From an uncultured Clostridia bacterium (GTDB taxonomy: Bacteria; Bacillota; Clostridia; TANB77; CAG-508), in NCBI GenBank assembly GCA_948678575.1, contig CAPPGO010000016.1, forward strand, positions 1-24,649: a stretch of 24,649 nt of DNA, given 5' to 3'. Below are positions 16,085 through 23,866 of the stretch, one piece after another. The notes under the pieces were generated by a model. That model was not told where the DNA came from. It saw nothing but the letters and a program-made list of their open reading frames with translations, and ran no database searches. Position 1 is the stretch's first letter; each line of letters opens with the position of its first letter. A program made the position numbers and the translations under genes.

Positions 16085-16108
16085 AACAATAAATTAGATA
16101 TTTTACAA
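16080..16108 (-). promoter_or_regulatory. Promoter of rnhA and downstream genes
   Basis: -35 TTGTAA (16103-16108), 17-bp spacer, -10 TATAAT (16080-16085) on the minus strand. The rnhA ATG is 43 bases downstream. The -10 box overlaps that of the rightward tmcAL promoter. Confidence 0.7.
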
Positions 16109-16126
16109 TATAGGTGGTGATTTTAT

Positions 16127-17359
16127 TTGAACGGAGTTTTAGGAATTGTATCTGAATATAACCCTTTTCATAATGGGCATCTACACCATTTAAATTATTC
16201 AAAAGAAATTACAAATTCAACTTTTTCTATTGCTGTTATGAGTGGAAATTTTACTCAAAGAGGCGATACAGCTTTAATAGATAAATGGACACGCGCTGAA
16301 ATGGCCCTTAAAGCTGGAATTGATTTAGTTATCGAGCTTCCAACTGTATATGCCACATCTAGTGCTGAAAACTTTGCTGAGGGTGCAATAAAAATATTAA
16401 ATTCACTTGGCATTGTTGATTATGTTTCTTTTGGTTCTGAAATTGGAGATATTAAACCTTTAAATGAAGTTGCTGAAATTTTATATAAAGAACCCAAAGA
16501 ATTTTCTAGTTTGATTACTAGACAATTAAAAACTGGTCTTTCTTATCCTAAGGCGAGAGAACTTGCTATTTCAATGTACTTTGGTTCTTCAAAAAAATTC
16601 ACTGAAATTTTAGAAAACCCAAATAATATCCTAGCTATTGAATATCTAAAAGCTTTAAAAAAATATAAAAGTTCTATAATACCTTTAACTATAAAAAGAG
16701 ATTATAGTGATTATAACAGTAAAAAAGTTAAAAATGGCATTGCAAGTAGCACAGCTATTCGTACAATGATAGAAAATAAGAAAAATATACATTATGTTGT
16801 TCCCTTTGAAACTTATGAACTTATGGAAGAACAAATAAATTCAGGGCATATTAACCCAAATTTAGCAGTTTTTGAAAAGGAAATTATTTATAATCTAAGA
16901 AAAATGCCTATTCAAGAAATAGCTAATTTACCAGATGTTTCAGAAGGTTTAGAATATAGAATAAAAGAAGCTGCTAATATTTCTAATACCTTAGAAACCT
17001 TAATTTCACATATAAAAACTAAACGATATACTTTAACTCGTATTCAAAGAATTCTACTTCATAGTCTATTAGGCATTACTACAAAAGATATTAATGCCTC
17101 TAAAAAAGTAGTTCCATATATTAGAATACTTGGTTTCAATAAACATGGAAAACGCATAATCTCTGCTATTGCTGCAAATAATCCAAGTTTAAAAATTATA
17201 GTTTCTTTAAAAAAATTTATGGAAAACAATTCAAATAATACTTTAAGAAATATGATTTCAAAAGATATTTTGGCAACAAACATTTATACTTTGGGATATA
17301 AGTCAAATGATGGAATTGCAAATTTAGATTATACACATAAAATTATAGATATAAAATAA
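16127..17359 (+). CDS. tmcAL: tRNA(Met) cytidine acetate ligase (TmcAL)
   Basis: 410 residues, the family length. TmcAL uses ATP and acetate to make N4-acetylcytidine at the wobble base of elongator tRNA-Met. The HxGH nucleotidyltransferase motif is HNGH (15-18) in SEYNPFHNGHLHHL. SGNFTQRGD (about 40-48), IELPTVYATSSAENFAEGA and the later GIASSTAIR block are conserved. The start codon is TTG, with AGGTGG upstream. It opens the rightward pair with udk (28 bases) and diverges from rnhA. Confidence 0.95.
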   Translation: MNGVLGIVSEYNPFHNGHLHHLNYSKEITNSTFSIAVMSGNFTQRGDTALIDKWTRAEMALKAGIDLVIELPTVYATSSAENFAEGAIKILNSLGIVDYVSFGSEIGDIKPLNEVAEILYKEPKEFSSLITRQLKTGLSYPKARELAISMYFGSSKKFTEILENPNNILAIEYLKALKKYKSSIIPLTIKRDYSDYNSKKVKNGIASSTAIRTMIENKKNIHYVVPFETYELMEEQINSGHINPNLAVFEKEIIYNLRKMPIQEIANLPDVSEGLEYRIKEAANISNTLETLISHIKTKRYTLTRIQRILLHSLLGITTKDINASKKVVPYIRILGFNKHGKRIISAIAANNPSLKIIVSLKKFMENNSNNTLRNMISKDILATNIYTLGYKSNDGIANLDYTHKIIDIK

Positions 17360-17387
17360 AACATACATTATTAAGGAGTATTACACT

Positions 17388-18005
17388 ATGTATCCTATTA
17401 TCATTGGAATTGCAGGAGGTAGTGGTTCAGGAAAAACTACTTTCGCTCAAAATTTGAAAAAAGAATTTGAAAATGACATTGCAGTATTATCACATGACTT
17501 CTATTATAAGAATCATGATGAACTTACTTTTGAAGAAAGAAAAAAGTTAAATTTTGATCACCCTAACGCCTTTGACACAAACATGTTAGTTGAACATTTA
17601 AAACAATTAAAAGATGGAAAAACTATCGAACATCCTGTTTACTCTTTTGTAAGGCATAACAGAGAAGATTATACTGTAACAACAGAATCTAAGAAAATTA
17701 TTTTAGTTGAAGGAATTTTAATTTTTGAAAATAAAGAATTGCGTGATATGATGGATATTAAAATTTTTGTTGATACTGATGCTGATATTCGTTTTATAAG
17801 AAGATTAGTTCGAGATGTTAATGAACGTGGAAGAACAATTGATAATATAATTGAACAATATTGTGGAACTGTAAAACCAATGCATGAACAATTCGTTGAA
17901 TATAGTAAAAAATATGCTGATATTATTGTTCCAGAAGGTGGCAATAACAAAGTTGCTTTATCTATGGTAAAAGAACAACTAAAAAACATTCTATATACAA
18001 TTTAA
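17388..18005 (+). CDS. udk: Uridine kinase
   Basis: 205 residues. It phosphorylates uridine and cytidine in pyrimidine salvage. Walker A is GGSGSGKTT (10-18), followed by HDFYYKNHDE (about 36-45), FDHPNAFD (the Udk DHPxAFD block) and the lid region RRLVRDVNERGRTIDNIIEQY (cut from about 140). The start has AAGGAG followed by a 9-base spacer and ATG. It is co-transcribed with tmcAL and followed by a strong terminator. Confidence 0.96.
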   Translation: MYPIIIGIAGGSGSGKTTFAQNLKKEFENDIAVLSHDFYYKNHDELTFEERKKLNFDHPNAFDTNMLVEHLKQLKDGKTIEHPVYSFVRHNREDYTVTTESKKIILVEGILIFENKELRDMMDIKIFVDTDADIRFIRRLVRDVNERGRTIDNIIEQYCGTVKPMHEQFVEYSKKYADIIVPEGGNNKVALSMVKEQLKNILYTI

Positions 18006-18014
18006 TTAATATAG

Positions 18015-18054
18015 AAAAAACAACAGAACTAATATATTAGTTCTGTTGTTTTTT
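18015..18054. terminator. Bidirectional terminator between udk and the PHP gene
   Basis: AAAAAACAACAGAACTAA pairs perfectly with TTAGTTCTGTTGTTTTTT. It lies between two converging genes and has A and T runs on its two sides, so it serves both. Confidence 0.92.
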
Positions 18055-18057
18055 CTT

Positions 18058-18906
18058 TTATACATCTTCAACAAAATTCAATTTTTTTATTGTATCTTCA
18101 CCAATTACCATAGTAGCTAATGTAATTAATTCTTTATATCTATCAATATGTCCTCTTTGGTGAGTATCCAAACCATAAACAACTTTTACATTATATTCAC
18201 TAACAATTTTCCAAAAATCTTTGCAAGGATATATAACATTTTTTAATCTTTTTACTTGTTCATCAAAAGAATCGTTATTTAATTTTCTATCTTTATAATA
18301 TGTTTTTGAAAATATACCATTTAGATTTATTTCTAATGGAATTCCATATTTTTCAGACGCTTTACAAATTTTACGAGTAACTTGCTCTTCTAGCTCTCCA
18401 AATTTTTCTCTTCCTAACATAACAAAATCTGGATGTGCTATTATATTTGGAATTTTTAGTTCCATAGCTTTTTCAACATACTCTCCATATTTTATTAAAA
18501 ATCTATCTTCAAATGAGCTTCCAGCATGTACTACTTTTAAATTTTTTTCATCATCATCATAAACAAAATGTTGACCTAAAATTAATTTATCTGTTTCTTT
18601 CTTTAATTCTAATATATTTTCTACATCATCTGGTAAATATTCAATTTCATATCCTGTTTGAATTTCAATTTTGTCAGCATATTTATCTTTTAATTTTTTT
18701 ACTGAATTATAATATTCATTTCTAATATTATAATCCATTCTCATATCTTCTCTTTTGTCAATTTTGTTCTTTTCTGGTGCATGATCTGTAAAAGATATTT
18801 TTTTGAATCCATTTTTTATATAATCTAAAACATATTCCTCATCTGTATATGTATCATCTGCATGTCCACATCTATATGTATGTGAATGAAAATTAAAATT
18901 TTGCAT
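18058..18906 (-). CDS. PHP-domain phosphatase, histidinol-phosphatase (HisJ)-like
   Basis: 282 residues. The N-terminal PHP motif has H7 and H9 (FHSHT), H15 and D41-H42 (FTDHAP). Later blocks are LGQHFVY (about 127-133), AHPDF (about 155) and YGLDTH near the end, the expected multi-metal ligands. Such proteins hydrolyse phosphate esters, commonly histidinol phosphate, but no other histidine gene is present, so the substrate is open. The start has GGGGGAGCTGAA ATG. It is the last gene of the run that starts at the metallophosphoesterase and shares its terminator with udk. Confidence 0.9.
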   Translation of the reverse strand: MQNFNFHSHTYRCGHADDTYTDEEYVLDYIKNGFKKISFTDHAPEKNKIDKREDMRMDYNIRNEYYNSVKKLKDKYADKIEIQTGYEIEYLPDDVENILELKKETDKLILGQHFVYDDDEKNLKVVHAGSSFEDRFLIKYGEYVEKAMELKIPNIIAHPDFVMLGREKFGELEEQVTRKICKASEKYGIPLEINLNGIFSKTYYKDRKLNNDSFDEQVKRLKNVIYPCKDFWKIVSEYNVKVVYGLDTHQRGHIDRYKELITLATMVIGEDTIKKLNFVEDV

Positions 18907-18939
18907 TTCAGCTCCCCCTAAGTCATTTATTTTTTCATA

Positions 18940-19506
18940 TTAATTAAATTTCATTGCAATGTCAATTATACTTTTTTGTTCTTCAAAATTTGCTTTTGTT
19001 ACAGGTATTCTCGCATACATTTCTGTTTTTAAAAAATAATTTAAAGTATCAAAAGCTTTTAAAGTTTCCTCTGTTCCACTTCCGCTTCCACCAGCACAAG
19101 CAATACAAACAATCTTTTTTCCTCTAATTTTAGAATTATCGTTAAAAGCATCACATCTTTTTAATCTATCAAAAAATGTTTTTGCTGATTCGCTCATTTC
19201 CCAAAAATAGACTGGTGTAACAAAAATATAAGCATCAAAATTTTCCATGTATTTATAAATTTCATTAAAATCATCATTTTGAATACATTTATGCTCTTCT
19301 AAACAAATTCCCCAACCTCTTTTTCCACAAGCTAAGCACTTTTTTATATTTTTTCTGTTTATACAAATATGCTCACTTTCATAACCATATTTTTTTAATT
19401 TTTCCTCGCATTGCTCAACTGTTGAAAATGTTAGTCCAATTTTGTTTGGTACAAAGCTGTCTTCATTTACTAAATTATTGCTAAAACTTAATATTAAAAC
19501 TTTCAT
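18940..19506 (-). CDS. Flavodoxin-fold NAD(P)H-dependent oxidoreductase with Cys cluster
   Basis: 188 residues. The start MKVLILSFSNN is a flavodoxin-like strand-loop. Residues about 90-118 (YIFVTPVYFWEMSESAKTFFDRL, cut) are the classic FMN-reductase 'xPvYfwxmsaxmKxfiDR' block. Four cysteines (C57, C60, C68, C74) occur in a C-x2-C...C...C pattern like that of iron-sulfur flavoproteins. CIACAGGSGSGTE at about 133-145 is in the place of the second FMN loop. It probably reduces a small molecule or quinone and may bind a metal or iron-sulfur cluster. Starts with AGAGGTAGAA ATG, in the same run as DUF2000 and the PHP gene. Confidence 0.9.
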   Translation of the reverse strand: MKVLILSFSNNLVNEDSFVPNKIGLTFSTVEQCEEKLKKYGYESEHICINRKNIKKCLACGKRGWGICLEEHKCIQNDDFNEIYKYMENFDAYIFVTPVYFWEMSESAKTFFDRLKRCDAFNDNSKIRGKKIVCIACAGGSGSGTEETLKAFDTLNYFLKTEMYARIPVTKANFEEQKSIIDIAMKFN

Positions 19507-19524
19507 TTCTACCTCTTACTTTTA

Positions 19525-19953
19525 TTAATCTAATCTCCATAATTGAAATTTACCAGTAATTTCATTAACATCCTGAGTTTCTCCATATATGATTGCTCCA
19601 AGATATTCTAGTTTCTCATTTTCCTTAGAATTAATCGAATTTACTAATTCTTCATCTGTTCTAGTATCTAACATATCTTTTGGATAATCTGCCACTAATA
19701 ATTTTGGATTAGCTTTTGCCATTTCTATTGCTGTTCTTAGTTTTCCTGCTTTTACTTTGGTTACTATCAATGGAAATTTACTAATTCCTAAATGTTCTAT
19801 TCCAGATTTATCTGAAATTATTGGTTTTCCCATAATCTCTGCATCTGAATATTTTCCAATTGATATAGCAAGATGACCTATAACATTAAGTGCCACTTCT
19901 GGCTCAACATTTGATGCAATAATTCCTACAATTTTTTTATCTTCATAATTCAT
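19525..19953 (-). CDS. DUF2000 family protein
   Basis: 142 residues. The pattern 'KIVGIIASNVEPEVALNVIGHLAISIG' (cut), then 'KPIISDKSGIEHLGISKFPLIV' is the DUF2000 layout of an N-terminal strand and helix, then the D.sG..H.Gi...P motif. The structure of this family resembles peptidyl-tRNA hydrolase-like folds, but activity is unknown. It starts with AAAGGAGTAAAA ATG and follows a 30-codon ORF. In the same run are the flavodoxin-fold gene (18 bases downstream) and the PHP gene. Confidence 0.85.
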   Translation of the reverse strand: MNYEDKKIVGIIASNVEPEVALNVIGHLAISIGKYSDAEIMGKPIISDKSGIEHLGISKFPLIVTKVKAGKLRTAIEMAKANPKLLVADYPKDMLDTRTDEELVNSINSKENEKLEYLGAIIYGETQDVNEITGKFQLWRLD

Positions 19954-19972
19954 ATTTTTACTCCTTTACTAA

Positions 19973-20065
19973 TTATATTTTTAATAAAGGAGCTATAACA
20001 TTTTCTAATACTTCTATTTTTGCCCATAGTTCTCCACCATGCATTTTTCTTGAATATTTAAGCAT
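19973..20065 (-). CDS. 30-codon ORF, hypothetical or gene remnant
   Basis: ATG to TAA, 30 residues, between the metallophosphoesterase stop (16 bases) and DUF2000 start (19 bases). It has a weak AAAGG ribosome site nine bases upstream. The residues include KMHGGELWAKIEVLE, with a possible helix. No family is recognised. It could be a small protein or the end of a decayed gene; it is too short to choose. Confidence 0.35.
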   Translation of the reverse strand: MLKYSRKMHGGELWAKIEVLENVIAPLLKI

Positions 20066-20081
20066 TAACCTATTTACCTTT

Positions 20082-20918
20082 CTATACATTATTATTTTCT
20101 AATCTTATATGTTTTTCAATCGTTTCTAAACTTTCTCCATCAAATTCGGCTATAAAATATACTCCATCTGGAATTCCATCATCATTTATATTTTCAGTCA
20201 TTGAACCAAGTATATGATACTCAATTCCATCTTCTTCTATATGTTTAGTCCAATGTTGATGTCCAGAAAATACAGAAATAATATTCTTCTTATTTTTTAA
20301 TATTGTCTTTACTTCTTTTCTGTTAGCCAATAAAGCATCTTCTGGACAAGACTCAAACCACCAATTTCCTTTCATATTATCTTCGGCAATTCCAAAATGA
20401 ACACAAACAATAGTTGGTAGTTCATTTTCTTTTAAATTTTTTTCTAACCATTCTAAATCTTCTTTGGATATAAATTGTGTTTTTAATATTCCACCAGCTT
20501 CTCTTCCCATATTGTTATTAACATCAGTTCCTAAAATTACTATATGTATACCATTTATATCAAATGAAAATGTAGAATGTGCATATTCCATTATGTGTTC
20601 AACTTCTTTTCTAGAAGTCATAGAACGCAAATCATGATTACCTATACATGAATAAAATGGATATTTGAATTTTTTAAATTCATTCCAAATATAAGTTAAA
20701 TTAACAATATCTTTATCATGATCATTAAAATCTTCTATTAAATCTCCCAAATTTATAATTAAATCTGGTTTTATTTCTTCATTTATTTTATGTATTAACT
20801 TTTGCAATAACGGTTGTGAATATTCCATTAGTTTTCTTTCAATTATTGAACCATTATTTATTGGTCTCTCTGGTGCATAATGTAAATCTGAAAAAAATAC
20901 TATTTTTGTATTAGCCAT
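20082..20918 (-). CDS. Calcineurin-like metallophosphoesterase
   Basis: 278 residues from ATG at 20918, which has AAGGAG seven bases upstream; the reading to 20936 has no ribosome site. The full metal set is visible: D11 and H13 (FSDLHY), D59 (LGDLIED), N94-H95 (GNHD), H174 (VCVHFG), H220 and H222 (SGHQHW). It hydrolyses phosphomono- or diesters; the substrate is unknown. No signal peptide, so cytoplasmic. It is the first gene behind the promoter at 20949-20977. Confidence 0.92.
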   Translation of the reverse strand: MANTKIVFFSDLHYAPERPINNGSIIERKLMEYSQPLLQKLIHKINEEIKPDLIINLGDLIEDFNDHDKDIVNLTYIWNEFKKFKYPFYSCIGNHDLRSMTSRKEVEHIMEYAHSTFSFDINGIHIVILGTDVNNNMGREAGGILKTQFISKEDLEWLEKNLKENELPTIVCVHFGIAEDNMKGNWWFESCPEDALLANRKEVKTILKNKKNIISVFSGHQHWTKHIEEDGIEYHILGSMTENINDDGIPDGVYFIAEFDGESLETIEKHIRLENNNV

Positions 20919-20948
20919 TATTACTCTCCTTAACATATTACTTTATTA

Positions 20949-20977
20949 ATAATAACATAATCTAGCAATAATTACAA
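20949..20977 (-). promoter_or_regulatory. Promoter of the metallophosphoesterase gene run
   Basis: On the minus strand -35 TTGTAA (20972-20977) and -10 TATTAT (20949-20954) are 17 bases apart and lie 31 bases before the ATG. Confidence 0.6.
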
Positions 20978-20991
20978 TTATTTTAACTATA

Positions 20992-21020
20992 AAAAAACAA
21001 TCACTAAGCGTGATTGTTTT
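20992..21020 (-). terminator. Terminator after the riboswitch-controlled gene
   Basis: AACAATCAC pairs with GTGATTGTT around a 5-nt loop. On the minus strand it is followed by seven T. It lies 10 bases after the stop codon at 21031. Confidence 0.85.
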
Positions 21021-21030
21021 ACATTATTTT

Positions 21031-21693
21031 TTATTCATTATTATCTTGAATCTTATATTGACCAATGTCTGGCTCTATAAATACATCATCTGTTACTGTA
21101 TCAAATTCATACTCTTTTTCTGATTCTAAATCACCTGAAATAAATTTCATAAGTAAACCAGTATCTTTATCAATATATGTAATCTCTCCATTTTCTGTTG
21201 CCAAAGTATATGGTGAAACAAAATTAGTTATAGCATATACTTCTTTTCCATTATAGTCAACATTTCGTATTATAGCTATTGCACTCATTACTAAGCGTTG
21301 CCAATTACTATCTGTATCAAAAGAATTAACTAATGTTACTGACATCATTGAATTAGAATTTATTTGTGCAATTTTACCTTCTGGTGTATCAAAAAATGTA
21401 TCAATTCTCTCTCCATTATTATACATAGTCATTGTGGTTGTTTTACCGTCTTTAATTCTGTCCATTATCATTTTTTGTTTATCATCTTTTTTATAATATG
21501 TCATGTTTACTAATGTACTTTCATTTTCAGTTGTTTTAGCTTTAATTATTAAATTAGTTTTTGAAGTATACTGTGATATATTTTTTTGCAAACTGTTTAT
21601 TATAATAAAGTTTCTAGCAGTGTGAATTATAAACAATATAAGTAGAATTAAAAGTATTATCACAAATATTTTTAAGGCTTTTTTCTTATTCAT
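21031..21693 (-). CDS. Membrane-anchored extracellular protein under c-di-GMP riboswitch control
   Basis: 220 residues. One N-terminal helix (about 7-25) anchors an extracellular domain of about 190 residues. There are many beta-strand-like segments and the motif YIDKDTGLLMKF (about 174-185), which is typical of LolA/DUF4412-like 'outer membrane lipoprotein carrier-type' folds found in Gram-positive surface proteins. No cysteine lipobox. The gene at 23068 encodes a protein with a similar layout and NIDTGLLIKS in the same place. It starts with GAGGTAACTT ATG, five bases behind the riboswitch, so its translation is probably controlled by cyclic di-GMP. Function unknown. Confidence 0.8.
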   Translation of the reverse strand: MNKKKALKIFVIILLILLILFIIHTARNFIIINSLQKNISQYTSKTNLIIKAKTTENESTLVNMTYYKKDDKQKMIMDRIKDGKTTTMTMYNNGERIDTFFDTPEGKIAQINSNSMMSVTLVNSFDTDSNWQRLVMSAIAIIRNVDYNGKEVYAITNFVSPYTLATENGEITYIDKDTGLLMKFISGDLESEKEYEFDTVTDDVFIEPDIGQYKIQDNNE

Positions 21694-21708
21694 AAGTTAC
21701 CTCTTTTC

Positions 21709-21795
21709 CTTTGTGCAACCTAGCTATCATAAGCATATAGCTCTTAGACCTTGGCTTTGCGTCATAAATTTTCATTTATTTTGCCTTTTACAAAA
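21709..21795 (-). promoter_or_regulatory. Cyclic di-GMP-I (GEMM-I) riboswitch
   Basis: The minus strand carries the class I c-di-GMP aptamer core: AAAAGGCAAA, an AUAAAU-GAAA-AUUUAU hairpin, GACGCAAAGCCA, then GG-UCUAAG, a small AGC/GCU stem, UAUGAUAGCUAGGUUGC. The GAAA tetraloop and the CUAAG/UAUG receptor are both present, and TTTTGT (21790-21795) pairs with ACAAAG (21709-21714) to form P1. The ribosome site GAGG of the gene at 21031-21693 lies five bases after P1 and no terminator hairpin follows, so control is probably at translation. Whether c-di-GMP turns the gene on or off cannot be read from the sequence. Confidence 0.88.
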
Positions 21796-21811
21796 TTTAA
21801 TCTACACCTTA

Positions 21812-21840
21812 ATTATACCATTTTTAAGCACTTTTTGCAA
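21812..21840 (-). promoter_or_regulatory. Promoter of the riboswitch transcript
   Basis: On the minus strand -35 TTGCAA (21835-21840), a 17-bp spacer and a consensus -10 TATAAT (21812-21817). The riboswitch P1 begins 16 bases after the -10 box. Confidence 0.75.
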
Positions 21841-21867
21841 ATCCAACACTTTCAGCAATTGTAAATC

Positions 21868-22224
21868 TTATTTATTATCAATTTGTAAATTTAATTCAAA
21901 TCTTTCAATAAAACCAATCCAATTTCCCTTAGAATCTCTAACACCTTGCATATATACTCTTTGATTACGAGAAGTTAATGTAACAAACACTTCTTTTCCA
22001 TTCTTTTTAATGCCTTCATACGCCATTTTTATTCTTTCAACAGATTTAGAATTATTATGACAATCAAATAAACTCTCTCCAATTAGATTTTTATATCCTC
22101 TTTCATCATAATAGTGATATTCTGCATTTCTATTCATATAACGAATAATATAATCATTATCAACAAATACAATTGGATAAGGATAACTATTCAAAATTCC
22201 TTTTAACATTTCAATTTCTTCCAT
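21868..22224 (-). CDS. Single PAS-domain protein
   Basis: 118 residues from ATG at 22224, which has GGAG nine bases upstream. The whole protein is one PAS fold: 'LNSYPYPIVFVDNDYIIRYMNRNAE' (cut), a central helix region, then 'FVTLTSRNQRVYMQGVRDSKGNWIGFIERFE' (cut). No kinase, cyclase or DNA-binding part is attached. It may sense a small ligand or redox state and act on a partner. It has its own promoter and sits next to the c-di-GMP-controlled gene, a setting that hints at signalling, though no c-di-GMP enzyme is present in the window. Confidence 0.85.
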   Translation of the reverse strand: MEEIEMLKGILNSYPYPIVFVDNDYIIRYMNRNAEYHYYDERGYKNLIGESLFDCHNNSKSVERIKMAYEGIKKNGKEVFVTLTSRNQRVYMQGVRDSKGNWIGFIERFELNLQIDNK

Positions 22225-22279
22225 ATTTTTATTCTCCAATCTTATTTTTCATTTAATTAGCCTTTATTCATTTCCTTTA

Positions 22280-22308
22280 TTTATATCATAAAAGTGGTAT
22301 AAATACAA
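22280..22308 (-). promoter_or_regulatory. Promoter of the PAS-domain gene
   Basis: On the minus strand -35 TTGTAT (22303-22308), 17-bp spacer, -10 TATAAA (22280-22285). It lies about 55 bases before the start codon. Confidence 0.6.
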
Positions 22309-22316
22309 TTACTTTA

Positions 22317-22772
22317 TTATTCATTATACATTTCATAGATTTTTACTTTATTTATGAAATAATCCTCATCTTGTTCTACATCTACATAGTAATACTGTTC
22401 TTCATCAATTAATTCTATTAACTCTAAAAATTCTTCTTCCTTGCTTTCATTTTTATTAGGGACTATATAAATATCTTCTCTTTCAGTATCCCAACTCTCA
22501 TATTTTAAAGATACAATAGGATTATCCTTTTCATCATATCTACTATTAGAAGATATGATTGTATTTATTAAATTACAAATCTCTATACCCTTTTGTTTAT
22601 CTCTATATTCTATAAATTGAGCATTGAAATTTCGTTTAATCTCCTTTGCAAGATGACTTATTGAACCTGTTCTTCCATAATCATTATATGAATATATTAA
22701 AAATCTAATTAGAAATATAAATATAAGTAATCCCATACAAATTAGTAGAATCTTATTTCTTTTTATTTGCAT
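22317..22772 (-). CDS. Small membrane-anchored protein of unknown function
   Basis: 151 residues from ATG at 22772, which has AAAGGAG ten bases upstream; a TTG three codons earlier is too close to it. One helix at about 8-27 follows a short basic start (MQIKRNK). The extracellular part is acidic and rich in Glu, Asp and Tyr at its end. The single N-terminal helix and ISHLAKEIKRNFNAQ segment could suit a pilin-like protein, but no prepilin cleavage motif is seen. No family recognised. Confidence 0.65.
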   Translation of the reverse strand: MQIKRNKILLICMGLLIFIFLIRFLIYSYNDYGRTGSISHLAKEIKRNFNAQFIEYRDKQKGIEICNLINTIISSNSRYDEKDNPIVSLKYESWDTEREDIYIVPNKNESKEEEFLELIELIDEEQYYYVDVEQDEDYFINKVKIYEMYNE

Positions 22773-22796
22773 TATATACAAACTCCTTTCAAAAAA

Positions 22797-22805
22797 ATTA
22801 TATCA
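22797..22805 (-). promoter_or_regulatory. Extended -10 promoter of the small membrane protein gene
   Basis: TGATATAAT on the minus strand is an extended -10 box (TG-n-TATAAT), 24 bases before the ATG at 22772. There is no good -35 box. Confidence 0.5.
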
Positions 22806-22834
22806 TATCGATTTCTAATTTGTATAGATTTAAT

Positions 22835-22872
22835 AAAAAAAGAATAGATACTTTTGTATCTATTCTTTTTTT
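22835..22872. terminator. Strong hairpin next to the tRNA-Asn end copy
   Basis: AAAAAAAGAATAGATAC pairs perfectly with GTATCTATTCTTTTTTT around four T. The arms have A and T runs, so it can stop transcripts from either side. It touches the tRNA-Asn 3'-end copy at 22872, the place a tRNA terminator would have. Confidence 0.8.
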
Positions 22873-22882
22873 GGCTCCTCTT
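22867..22882 (-). repeat. Copy of the tRNA-Asn 3' end, possible att scar
   Basis: Sixteen bases, six T followed by GGCTCCTCTT, are identical to 24593-24608, the acceptor end plus CCA of tRNA-Asn and its first downstream bases. No tRNA body follows here. Duplication of a tRNA 3' end on the far side of foreign DNA is the usual mark left by a site-specific integrating element. Confidence 0.6.
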
Positions 22883-23067
22883 ATAAGTGATTTTTTACAA
22901 AATCATTGATTTTAATATACTTTCAAGATTTACTCCGTGCAAATCAAATAATGTTATAAAATGATAAATAACAATTTATATAATTATTTAAACTCTATAT
23001 AATTATAAATATTCTATTTCAAAATCAGAAAAACTGTTTAAATTTATTTTCTCAATATCTTTATCTG
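22883..23067. other. Non-coding stretch with a possible gene fragment
   Basis: AT-rich sequence without a supported gene. On the minus strand about 25 codons ending in TAA (around 22911-22988, with YHFITLFDLHGVNLES) could be the end of a decayed gene. I cannot name the family. Confidence 0.3.
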
Positions 23068-23652
23068 TTACAGCATAAAAGTATATTTATAATTTCTTTC
23101 GATATGCGAAGTTTCATTATTATCATCAGTAGTTTCTATAATAGATTTTATTAGTAGTCCAGTATCAATATTGAAACTATATTGATAGAATTCATCTTTA
23201 TTTTTTACTTGTATAGTATAGCATTCAAAATTTCCTATTTGTTCTTTTCCAATATATTTGTATTTGAAATTATCATTCATATATGATTCTAAAAGTTCAT
23301 ATGGAGTATACAAATAAGAATTAGTTCTATCTTTTCTAATTTGAATTTTTTTACTAGATTTATCAATATAAATAATTTCATTGTTTATAGTATCTTGCCA
23401 TTCCAAAACTGAATTGTCCCTATTTAGTATTATTTCAATTCCATCTTTTATATAAAATGTACCACCATTACTATTAATATTATCTCCAATATTTTCAATA
23501 TGTAAAATAACATTATTTACATTTACTAAATTATCTGCTAATTGTATAATATCATTATAAGAAATTGCATCTTTATTTAAAGACGTAAAAATGCCAATTC
23601 CAGTAATCAAAATTAGTATTATGCTTATAAGTATCATTACTTTCTTTTTCAT
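23068..23652 (-). CDS. Membrane-anchored extracellular protein, LolA/DUF4412-like layout
   Basis: 194 residues. One N-terminal helix (about 5-23), then an extracellular domain with alternating beta segments. QYSFNIDTGLLIKSI near residue 160 matches YIDKDTGLLMKF in the product of 21031-21693, and both have a similar size and helix position, so they are probably distant paralogues. No lipobox. It starts with AAAAGGAGGTTTATT ATG. It lies between the two tRNA-Asn end copies and may therefore have come with the accessory DNA. Function unknown. Confidence 0.75.
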   Translation of the reverse strand: MKKKVMILISIILILITGIGIFTSLNKDAISYNDIIQLADNLVNVNNVILHIENIGDNINSNGGTFYIKDGIEIILNRDNSVLEWQDTINNEIIYIDKSSKKIQIRKDRTNSYLYTPYELLESYMNDNFKYKYIGKEQIGNFECYTIQVKNKDEFYQYSFNIDTGLLIKSIIETTDDNNETSHIERNYKYTFML

Positions 23653-23743
23653 AATAAACCTCCTTTTATTTATAATATCACATCAAAGAAAAAAAAAGTA
23701 TTAAGTTCATTAAAGTTTAGTGCGTACTTGTTTTTTGGAGTAC

Positions 23744-23866
23744 ATGTCTTATCATTTCTATCTTGATACAATTACAGATTTGATTAAGGCAATCAATATG
23801 GGTAATGCGGTTACAAAGACAATTTTGGAGGTATTTATATGCAACTTTTTAAGAATGTTTCTGTAA
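23744..23866 (+). CDS. Small ORF at the start of the foreign patch
   Basis: 40 residues starting MSYHFYLDTITDLIKA, with GGAG three bases before ATG (tight). The frame is open back to 23714, so it may instead be the end of a longer broken gene. It overlaps the start of the next ORF (23839) by 28 bases in another frame, with that ORF's GGAGG inside it. Base composition is less AT-rich than its surroundings. No family recognised. Confidence 0.3.
   Translation: MSYHFYLDTITDLIKAINMGNAVTKTILEVFICNFLRMFL

Noticed and set aside
16081..16109. Second rightward promoter TTATAA-17-TACAAT before tmcAL
   Set aside because: Its start site would fall inside or behind the ribosome binding site, leaving no usable leader.
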